From contig DYRE01000097.1 of NCBI GenBank assembly GCA_020718965.1, forward strand, positions 1 through 7,677: DNA of 7,677 nucleotides, read 5' to 3'. The position numbers and the translations under genes were made by a program. Positions 1-4,886 of this stretch are shown here, in pieces. The stretch's first letter is position 1; each line of letters opens with the position of its first letter. The notes under the pieces were generated by a model. It saw only the letters and a list, made by a program, of their open reading frames with translations, did no database searches and was not told where the DNA came from. This stretch comes from Desulfomonile tiedjei (GTDB lineage Bacteria; Desulfobacterota; Desulfomonilia; Desulfomonilales; Desulfomonilaceae).

Positions 1-288
1 GAGGAAGTTGTGATCCCTTTCCAGCGCTTCACTATAATCTTGCAACGCCTGGTCCAGATCCTCAGATCGTTCGTGCGCCTTACCCCTCAGCAAAAAAGCC
101 TCTTTGTTACCGGGCTCTTTCTTTAGTATCACCTCGGCCATTTTTATTGTCTTTTCCAATTGACCATCGTTGAGAAGTTTCCGGGCTTTGGTAACACTGA
201 CGTCGTTATAGTTTGAGCACCCTCCCGTGGCTAGGGAAAAAACCACAATAATTGATATAAAGGTTTTAATCGTTTTCCCCAGAGTCAA
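1..288 (-). CDS. TPR-type lipoprotein, N-terminal part (runs off the window)
   Basis: This reading frame stays open from a TTG at 288 to the window edge, giving 96 residues. The start was chosen because GGAGG (minus strand, 302-298) lies 9 bases upstream and no in-frame ATG is nearby. The N-terminus is a short basic segment (GKTIKT), a hydrophobic core (FISIIVVFSLA) and then TGGCSN, so Cys24 is a plausible lipidation site. Position -3 is Thr rather than the usual Leu/Val, which makes the lipobox imperfect. The visible mature part is helical and charged; KEPGNKEAFLLRGKAHE followed by LDQALQDYSEALERD has the small/large residue pattern of tetratricopeptide repeats. Such proteins are usually protein-binding lipoproteins of the cell envelope; the partner here is unknown. 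A candidate promoter lies upstream at 358-386. The C-terminus and any further domains are outside the window. Confidence 0.75.
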   Translation of the reverse strand, partial: MTLGKTIKTFISIIVVFSLATGGCSNYNDVSVTKARKLLNDGQLEKTIKMAEVILKKEPGNKEAFLLRGKAHERSEDLDQALQDYSEALERDHNFL

Positions 289-357
289 ATTTGTTTGCCT
301 CCAGTAGTTGGGCAATTGCCCTTCATGGCAGCTTCATTATAAACTCAACGCTCCACA

Positions 358-386
358 AGTCTAGAAACGCTTTGACGGATTGTCAA
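358..386 (-). promoter_or_regulatory. Candidate sigma-70-type promoter of the TPR lipoprotein gene
   Basis: On the minus strand a perfect TTGACA (386-381) is followed, after 17 bases, by TAGACT (363-358, 4 of 6 matches to TATAAT). Transcription would start near 351 and leave a leader of about 60 bases before the TTG at 288. The -35 element overlaps a small TTGAC/GTCAA inverted repeat at 372-386. This is a consensus match only. Confidence 0.4.
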
Positions 387-437
387 TCTAATGACACAAA
401 CTCAGCAACCCAACAAACAAACTACAGGAAAAGAGCC

Positions 438-493
438 TTACATTATAAGCATATAATCAAATTTAATAATCTTTTAATGTAATTATTTACATT
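438..493. repeat. Nested inverted repeats, TTACATT / AATGTAA
   Basis: TTACATTATAAG (438-449) pairs with CTTTTAATGTAA (471-482) at 11 of 12 positions across a 21-base loop. The right arm also pairs perfectly with TTACATT (487-493): AATGTAA (476-482), loop TTAT, TTACATT. The middle element can therefore pair with either neighbour. The last arm touches the TTGACT (492-497) that could serve as a -35 box, so an operator or alternative hairpin is possible. The A+T richness raises the chance expectation. Confidence 0.45.
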
Positions 494-531
494 GACTATT
501 AATGATTATATATTAATATCGATCATATAAT
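492..531 (+). promoter_or_regulatory. Candidate promoter elements of the membrane-protein gene
   Basis: A perfect TATAAT occurs at 526-531, but the -35 position 17 bases upstream (TGATTA, 503-508) is poor. Alternatively TTGACT (492-497, 5 of 6) is followed after 16 bases by TAATAT (514-519, 4 of 6). Either would put the transcript start near 526-538. That leaves a leader of only about 14 to 26 bases for a start at 552 and a more usual 75 to 85 bases for the preferred start at 612. Such matches are common in A+T-rich DNA. Confidence 0.35.
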
Positions 532-551
532 ATATGTAGACATCAATCTGG

Positions 552-1085
552 ATGTCAGCTAAGCGCTTAACGGATTCGTCTGATAACCGAATTAGAACAG
601 GGAACATCCAAATGCATACATTCTGGGAAATTTTTTCACAATTACAGGTTTTCTTTCAACTGAACTTCTTGTTATCCGGGCTGGAGTTGTCTTCTGTGTG
701 GGTATTCCTAATCAGATCTATGGTGTTTCTGACATGTCTGACCGGTTTTGTGTGGGGGTTTTTCAGAATCGCTCTGAAGATACTTGACGTCGCGCAGGCA
801 GTGGTTACCGCGTTGGGGCCCCTTCCCAAATCATTCTACCTGCTGTTATTGTTAATTATTCCTTTGCCGGAAGGAAGCTTGGGTGGACAGTGGATCGGCT
901 ACATTCTTTTGACCATGACTACCATGGTGTTTGCAATTGCAGCCGTATTGATAGTGGTAATGTGGAAGTATGGGGTTGACCAGGCGTTACGGGTAATCAA
1001 CTTTTTTAGATCAAGGGCCAGGGTTGCTGACGAACTTGACGTTTCGGAACATTGTTTCAGTGAAAACATCAAGTCAACCCTCTAG
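552..1085 (+). CDS. Uncharacterised membrane protein with two or three transmembrane segments
   Basis: I do not recognise the family. The longest frame has 177 residues from ATG 552, but nothing like a ribosome site precedes that ATG. The second in-frame ATG at 612 (Met21, MHTFWEIFSQ) has AGGGA (599-603) 8 bases upstream, so the real protein is probably 157 residues. Numbering from 552, hydrophobic stretches lie at about 48-70 (SVWVFLIRSMVF onwards), 95-106 (a short FYLLLLLIIPLP that may be a re-entrant or interfacial segment) and 114-138 (WIGYILLTMTTMVF onwards). A loop with PEGSLGGQ joins the last two. The C-terminal tail of about 35 residues starts basic (FFRSRAR) and ends acidic, so by the positive-inside rule it is probably cytoplasmic. 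There is no signal peptide, catalytic motif or metal-binding cluster. It is transcribed alone, divergent from the lipoprotein gene and convergent with the DUF1573 gene. Confidence 0.7.
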   Translation: MSAKRLTDSSDNRIRTGNIQMHTFWEIFSQLQVFFQLNFLLSGLELSSVWVFLIRSMVFLTCLTGFVWGFFRIALKILDVAQAVVTALGPLPKSFYLLLLLIIPLPEGSLGGQWIGYILLTMTTMVFAIAAVLIVVMWKYGVDQALRVINFFRSRARVADELDVSEHCFSENIKSTL

Positions 1086-1159
1086 GGTAGCCCCTATCGA
1101 GTTCTCGTCATTTCGTGAAATAAATAAGCCTAAAAGCTGGAACCCGAATGAAACAGCCG

Positions 1160-1867
1160 TTAGTTTTCAAGCTTGACCAGAAAAGGTATTTCTATCTCTG
1201 ATTCATAAGGGTGGTCTGTTTTCAGTCTTATTCTTCCTGCGTAAAAAGACCTGTTTGGATCAGGTTTCAGTTTTAAAAACAGATTTAGATGATGGGTCTT
1301 CCTGGGTTCAAGGGTTAGACTTGATGGATCCAGTTCAACTTGAGCCTCCCCTTCCACTGTGGATACTTCGGTTATCCTGTAACTCTTCTTGGCCGAATCT
1401 GTAATATCAAGTGGGAAAACAACCGGTTTTTCGACGGACGAAACTTTCCTGTTTAGTGACATGGGAGAAACGTTTAACTCTTTGACTACATCAGCAAGCA
1501 AGGTGAGCTTAACAACAGGATTAACCGGATCATTTGACCTGACAAAGATCGTCTTTTGCTTTCTCCCTGCCTTTAAGCCTGCGGTGTCAAACTCAACGAA
1601 AATCTTGCCGGAGCCGCAATGTGAAATTTCTTTGCTCCCTTCTACCGCCTTAGTACAGCCACAACTTGAGGACAGACCTTGAATTTTAAGGACTCCTGTC
1701 CCCTCGTTTAAGAACTCAAATTCCGCAGACACAGTCTGCCCCGAAAAGACCTTGCCATAGTCGTGACTTAGTTGTTTAAATTTTATCCTCGGCCCATCGG
1801 CCCAAGATATGCTGGATATCCCAAAAGAGATACAGAGAGCTATCACCAAATTGACGTATTTTTTCAT
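1160..1867 (-). CDS. Exported DUF1573-family protein
   Basis: This is a 235-residue protein with a clear signal peptide: MKKYVN, a hydrophobic core (LVIALCISFGIS) and a probable signal peptidase I site after SWA (about residue 23). The mature N-terminal half, about 28-130, reads as DUF1573: a beta-rich Ig-like fold with HDYGKV, FEFLNEGTGVLKI, the hallmark SSSCGCT (Cys69, Cys71), a third Cys at 84, then FVEFDTAGLKAG and the closing strand IFVRSNDP. Residues 130-235 look like a second beta-sandwich ending GRIRLKTDHP. Family members are periplasmic or surface proteins of unknown biochemical role; the paired cysteines invite a redox or metal function, but that is inference. The start is secure: AGGAGG (1878-1873, minus strand) lies 5 bases before ATG 1867. 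That ATG overlaps, as ATGA, the stop of a doubtful 66-codon frame upstream. The 74-base gap to the convergent membrane-protein gene shows no clear terminator. Confidence 0.85.
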   Translation of the reverse strand: MKKYVNLVIALCISFGISSISWADGPRIKFKQLSHDYGKVFSGQTVSAEFEFLNEGTGVLKIQGLSSSCGCTKAVEGSKEISHCGSGKIFVEFDTAGLKAGRKQKTIFVRSNDPVNPVVKLTLLADVVKELNVSPMSLNRKVSSVEKPVVFPLDITDSAKKSYRITEVSTVEGEAQVELDPSSLTLEPRKTHHLNLFLKLKPDPNRSFYAGRIRLKTDHPYESEIEIPFLVKLEN

Positions 1868-2065
1868 CGTAACCTCCTCTTTGGGCCTGCCAGAGACTTC
1901 ACACCTATTCGGATATTGATTGCAATTTCGTTATTCACTGAGGAACCGCATTCCCCGATGGCGCTTTTGTCAAACGTCTTGAGCGTCGGGAAACCATTGA
2001 CTAGCCCATACATCAAATAGTGGGATCTTTCAATAACTCCGTCGTGGTCATTTGAAATAGTCATG

Positions 2066-2096
2066 GTCTACGACTGTCGTAGACATTGTAGACATC
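2066..2096. promoter_or_regulatory. 19-base perfect palindrome plus tandem half-site, putative operator
   Basis: GTCTACGACTGTCGTAGAC (2066-2084) is a perfect inverted repeat with 9-base arms around one central base. Its right arm runs into a tandem repeat, GTAGACATTGTAGACATC (2079-2096), so three GTAGAC half-sites occur within 28 bases: one inverted at 2066-2071, and direct ones at 2079-2084 and 2088-2093. This geometry fits a dimeric repressor or activator site with an extra half-site. It lies 152 bases before the tatB start and about 200 bases before the DUF1573 start, so it could control either. No regulator can be named. Confidence 0.5.
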
Positions 2097-2132
2097 TTGG
2101 CATTGAAAATTTTCCAAATGAGCATTAATATC

Positions 2133-2161
2133 TTGTCAGAAAATATAGTTCATGACTTAAT
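2133..2161 (+). promoter_or_regulatory. Candidate promoter of tatB
   Basis: TTGTCA (2133-2138, 5 of 6 matches) is followed after 17 bases by CTTAAT (2156-2161, 4 of 6). Transcription would start near 2168 and leave about 80 bases of leader before GTG 2249. The palindrome at 2066-2084 would then sit roughly 50 bases upstream of the -35 box, a position more typical of an activator than of a repressor. Confidence 0.35.
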
Positions 2162-2248
2162 TCATTGGATGCCTCCAGGATCTGTTTTAATGAGTATTGG
2201 TTTTGCTGTTATCTATTTTTTTGAGGGCTCATAGGAAAGGGTGGTCTT

Positions 2249-2662
2249 GTGTTTGGAATTTCCATGTATGAATTTGGCCTTATAGCGCTGATAGGCCTGA
2301 TCTTTTTAGGTCCGCGCCAATTGGCTGAAACAGCCAAGGTTGTGGGAAGGATGATTCGGGAACTCCAGAAAATGGCCACTGATGTTCAAAGAACAATAAA
2401 TCTGGATCTAGACTCTCCAACACCTCGGCCGCCGACATATAATCATGGCCGATCCGAGAATCCCGCCTCTTCGGAAGCTCCCGGTAACATGGACAAAGAT
2501 CTGATTCTTGCCAGTGGAGAGAAATCTGGCCCCGATTTCTACGCCGACCTCCTAGCGAGTTCAGCAGATGCCGCAAAAAAGGAAAAAGACGATTCCATGC
2601 TAATTGAGGAAAAACCAGGGGAAGAGAAACCAGAACAGAAACACAAAGAAGTTAACGTTTAA
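2249..2662 (+). CDS. tatB: Sec-independent protein translocase component, TatB-like
   Basis: TatA/TatB-family proteins work with TatC to export folded proteins carrying twin-arginine signals across the inner membrane. This 137-residue protein has the standard layout: a short outside N-terminus (FGISMYEF), one transmembrane helix (LIALIGLIFL, about 8-20), the GP hinge (LGPRQL, 20-25) and a basic amphipathic helix (about 26-50). That helix (AKVVGRMIRELQKMATDVQ) follows the TatB pattern of E. coli closely, including the IR.L and AT.VQ positions, so I favour TatB over TatA. The rest is a hydrophilic, probably disordered tail rich in Pro, Glu and Lys. The start is GTG, supported by AGGAAAGGG (2233-2241) 7 bases upstream. 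No tatA or tatC lies nearby, so partners must be encoded elsewhere. The gene ends 14 bases from the convergent Nudix gene. Confidence 0.85.
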   Translation: MFGISMYEFGLIALIGLIFLGPRQLAETAKVVGRMIRELQKMATDVQRTINLDLDSPTPRPPTYNHGRSENPASSEAPGNMDKDLILASGEKSGPDFYADLLASSADAAKKEKDDSMLIEEKPGEEKPEQKHKEVNV

Positions 2663-2676
2663 ATCTCCCGATGATT

Positions 2677-3240
2677 TCAAACCACGTCGGAAAACACGTC
2701 GAAAAAACCTATAGCCGCTATCATGATTCCGCAGTTTATCTTTCCATCCCTTATGAAGTTTCTTAATTCCCCTACAGGCGCCAAAACCGTTTCAATCTCC
2801 TCTGTTTCGTCCGGATGAATATTTCCTGCTGGTTCCGCATTTTCAGCCAGATAGACATAGAATCTGTTTGTAAATATAGCTGGAAAAGGATACATGGATC
2901 CAAGAAGTTTCATCTCGGGGGCTGTGAAGCCGGTTTCTTCCTCAAGTTCTTCGGCCGCGCTTTTGATTGGAGCCTGGCCGGGTTTTACCAATCCACCAGG
3001 AAGTTCGAGTGACAAATCTCTTATACCGTGTCTGAACTGGTTCACCAGGACTACTTCTTTCTCTTTGGTAATCGCTACGACAGCGACCCAGTCCACCGAT
3101 TTGAGCACCTGAAATTCATGCGGCGCACCTGTGCGAGGAGATCTGCATGTATTGATCTCTACCGAAAACAGATTGTATTGTTTATCCTCTCTGACGTTCA
3201 GGAGGTCCCAAATAAGTCTTTCGTTTGGTTGTTTGATCAT
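2677..3240 (-). CDS. Nudix hydrolase, ADP-ribose pyrophosphatase (NudF)-like
   Basis: Nudix enzymes hydrolyse nucleoside diphosphates linked to another group, using Mg2+ held by glutamates of the Nudix box. This 187-residue protein has the usual length and layout of the ADP-sugar branch: an N-terminal beta region (YNLFSVEINTCRSP), VDWVAVVAITKEKEVVLVNQFRHG with the QFR motif of this branch (68-70), LELPGG, then the Nudix box at 83-105. The metal-binding core EELEEETGF is intact (97-105), but the first Glu of the consensus GX5EX7REUXEEXGU is Gln89 and the Arg is Glu97. A later acidic stretch, HPDETEEIE (142-150), is also typical. The substrate is probably ADP-ribose or a related sugar nucleotide, by inference from family. 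ATG 3240 has AGGT 7 bases upstream. It lies 25 bases downstream of the Fe-S protein gene and is probably co-transcribed with it. Confidence 0.85.
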   Translation of the reverse strand: MIKQPNERLIWDLLNVREDKQYNLFSVEINTCRSPRTGAPHEFQVLKSVDWVAVVAITKEKEVVLVNQFRHGIRDLSLELPGGLVKPGQAPIKSAAEELEEETGFTAPEMKLLGSMYPFPAIFTNRFYVYLAENAEPAGNIHPDETEEIETVLAPVGELRNFIRDGKINCGIMIAAIGFFDVFSDVV

Positions 3241-3265
3241 GCTATTGACCTAGCGATCCGCCTTC

Positions 3266-3988
3266 CTAAAGTGAATATTGTTTCCTGTTTTTCCTTTTTC
3301 GACTCCTGCCCCAGGGGCAGGCTTTAATGCAAACCCCGCAGATGGGACTTTCTATATAGTCTCTCTGAGAATTCTCCAGAACTCTTTCCAAACACTTTTG
3401 AAAATGGAGCGCCTCTTCTCGAGACGCGTAATGCGAAGTAGCGCTAACATTTTTGATAGCTCCAACCGGACAAGCGTCAGAGCAATATGAACATCGTCCA
3501 CAGCGGTTCTTTATTGGGCTGTCGGTTTGTATCGGCGCATCTGTCAATATCGTAACAAGCCTGATTCGAGGTCCAAAATCAGGATTTACTACCAGAAGAC
3601 TCTTACCCTGCCAGCCTACCCCGGCAGCGATAGCAACAGCCTTGTGGGAAATATAGGAGGTCCAGTCCTTTTTGTTCAGGATCTGGGACGCCGGGATGGG
3701 AAGCGCTGTGGAGCCTAGATCCTGGAGATACTGGCAGATTCGAAGAGCAATGTCGTCCAGCAGGGCATTCACTTTAAGGTAGTGCTGCTGATATAGCGGC
3801 GTAGGCCTGTCCTCAATAGCGTTAATGACACCATCAGCCAGTCGGATTGCAACACTCACGGCACGACTGTATCCCTGCAACAGATCTGGAGGATTCGTGT
3901 GTATCCCCTGGAGACGCTCCAAATCCGCCACACCGACAACATCGGCGCCACACTGTTGAGCAAAGTCCTTGATTTGGCCGCTGTTCAA
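3266..3988 (-). CDS. QueG-like double [4Fe-4S] cluster protein
   Basis: The protein resembles the N-terminal and ferredoxin parts of epoxyqueuosine reductase (QueG, COG1600). The first 150 residues contain RAVSVAIRLADGV (42-54) and GVGWQGKSLLVVNPDFGPRIRL (123-144), matching the QueG region GLGWIGK. A ferredoxin-like module follows: Cys163, 166, 169 and 173 (CGRCSYCSDACP), then Cys199 and Cys217, 220 and 224 (CGVCIKACPWG). That makes eight cysteines, enough for two [4Fe-4S] clusters. At 240 residues it is well short of typical QueG (E. coli about 379) and lacks the C-terminal helical-repeat region, ending in a basic tail (SRKRKNRK). I therefore call it a cytoplasmic redox protein of unknown substrate; it need not make queuosine. 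The start is TTG 3988 with GGAGG (3997-3993) only 4 bases upstream, and no internal Met is available as an alternative. It probably forms an operon with the Nudix gene. Confidence 0.8.
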   Translation of the reverse strand: MNSGQIKDFAQQCGADVVGVADLERLQGIHTNPPDLLQGYSRAVSVAIRLADGVINAIEDRPTPLYQQHYLKVNALLDDIALRICQYLQDLGSTALPIPASQILNKKDWTSYISHKAVAIAAGVGWQGKSLLVVNPDFGPRIRLVTILTDAPIQTDSPIKNRCGRCSYCSDACPVGAIKNVSATSHYASREEALHFQKCLERVLENSQRDYIESPICGVCIKACPWGRSRKRKNRKQYSL

Positions 3989-4079
3989 AATTCCTCCGAA
4001 CCCCTTGAATATAAAGGGTAACTAACTTTTTCCGCCGACATAACTGTTTACACCCCTAAGGACCATCAATACTTTACAG

Positions 4080-4886
4080 TCAAACGACGCGAGATAAAAT
4101 CTCAATCAAATTGTCATGAATCAGAGAATTTGTAGCCAAAATGCTCTGGCTCGACAGGCCCATGGATCCTCCGTGTCTGTCCGTGACTCTACCTCGAGCC
4201 TCTTTTACAAGCACAATTCCCGCCGAGAAATCCCATGGCTTAAGTTTCAGTTCCCAGAAACCATCCAGACGGCCACAAGCGACCCAAGCCAGATCTAGGG
4301 CAGCCGAACCTGATCGCCGGACACCCTGCGCCAGAGGAGTCACGGTGCAAAACTCCTCCAGGTTGTTGACTCTGGATTCAGCCTTGTCATACGGGAAACC
4401 TGTACCCAAAATACACGTGAAAAGTCCCTTGTTTTCACTTACATGGATCCTGGTTCCGTTTAGAAAAGCTCCGTAGCCCTTCGAGGCGTAAAACATCTCC
4501 TGTCTGACAGGATCAAAAATCACTCCGGCTATAATCTCGTCGTCCTGCATGAGGGCAATTGAAATTCCGAAGTGTGGATAAGAATGCGAAAAATTTACAG
4601 TACCGTCCAGTGGATCTATTATCCAAAGGTATTTGGCCCCTGTCCTTTCTGTTGGCGTTTCCTCCGTGAGGATATCATGTGTCGGAAAATTTTTCCCGAT
4701 CTGATCCATGATAAACCTTTCTGAAGCCTTGTCAGCATCGGTCACTATGTCTATTCCACTAGGAACGCTGTCTTTTGACTCAACCTTGAACTGCCCCTCA
4801 AAGTAGGACGCCACTATGGCTCCGGCTTCGGAAGCCAGGTCTTTCATAAATTCAACCATTACTTTTGGTTTCAATAATGTGGTCAT
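4080..4886 (-). CDS. Inositol monophosphatase family protein (SuhB-like)
   Basis: Members are Mg2+-dependent, lithium-sensitive sugar-phosphate phosphatases acting on inositol phosphates or related phosphomonoesters. At 268 residues this matches E. coli SuhB (267). All signature sites are visible: DIVTDADKASE (46-56), metal-binding Glu75-Glu76 (LTEETP), motif A DPLDGTVNF (91-99) with Asp91 and Asp94, GVIFDPVRQEMFYA (121-134), the SGSAALDLAWVACGRLDGF region (192-210) and motif B WDFSAG (218-223) with Asp219. It should be active; whether the substrate is inositol phosphate, FBP or PAP cannot be read from sequence. E. coli SuhB also acts with Nus factors on rRNA transcription, but that need not hold here. 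ATG 4886 overlaps the end of xseA by 35 bases and has AGAGAG upstream. Met10 (4859), aligning better with the usual family N-terminus, is a possible alternative start but has no ribosome site. This suggests translational coupling with xseA. Confidence 0.9.
   Translation of the reverse strand: MTTLLKPKVMVEFMKDLASEAGAIVASYFEGQFKVESKDSVPSGIDIVTDADKASERFIMDQIGKNFPTHDILTEETPTERTGAKYLWIIDPLDGTVNFSHSYPHFGISIALMQDDEIIAGVIFDPVRQEMFYASKGYGAFLNGTRIHVSENKGLFTCILGTGFPYDKAESRVNNLEEFCTVTPLAQGVRRSGSAALDLAWVACGRLDGFWELKLKPWDFSAGIVLVKEARGRVTDRHGGSMGLSSQSILATNSLIHDNLIEILSRVV

Larger units (their letters stand above)
289..551. other. Divergent intergenic region with A+T-rich core
   Basis: The region separates the leftward lipoprotein gene from the rightward membrane-protein gene, and reaches 611 if the latter starts at its second Met. 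It contains a leftward candidate promoter (358-386), rightward promoter-like elements (492-531) and the inverted repeats at 438-493. Bases 441-540 contain only 15 G or C, far below the flanking genes. A 63-codon plus-strand frame from a TTG at 291 lies here, but it has no ribosome site or recognisable composition and I do not consider it a gene. Confidence 0.7.
1868..2248. other. Divergent intergenic region between DUF1573 gene and tatB
   Basis: These 381 bases separate two divergent genes. They hold the palindrome and half-site cluster at 2066-2096, a candidate tatB promoter (2133-2161) and a near-palindrome around GAAAATTTTC (2104-2113). Two small frames are doubtful. One is a minus-strand frame of 66 codons (2064-1864) ending in an ATGA overlap with the DUF1573 start. 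The other is a plus-strand frame of 38 codons (2118-2234) ending at the tatB ribosome site. Neither has a good ribosome site at its first start or resembles a family I know, so I list no certain gene. No clear minus-strand promoter for the DUF1573 gene was found. Confidence 0.6.

Noticed and set aside
310..321. Perfect 12-base palindrome GGGCAATTGCCC in the lipoprotein leader
   Set aside because: About two perfect 12-base palindromes are expected by chance in a window of this size, and the match does not extend further.
291..482. 63-codon plus-strand frame in the intergenic region
   Set aside because: TTG start without a ribosome site, ordinary random-looking composition, and it crosses the leftward promoter and the A+T-rich repeats.
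1083..1096. TAGGG/CCCTA stem as a terminator after the membrane-protein gene
   Set aside because: Only five base pairs, overlaps the stop codon and lacks a T run.
1389..1682. Long opposite-strand frames inside the DUF1573, Nudix, QueG-like, phosphatase, xseA and trmFO genes
   Set aside because: They are antisense or shifted shadows of genes with strong family motifs; none has a ribosome site plus recognisable protein sequence.
4001..4020. CCCTT/AAGGG stem in the gap between the phosphatase and QueG-like genes
   Set aside because: Five-base-pair stem with a 7-base loop and no T run on either strand; not a credible terminator.
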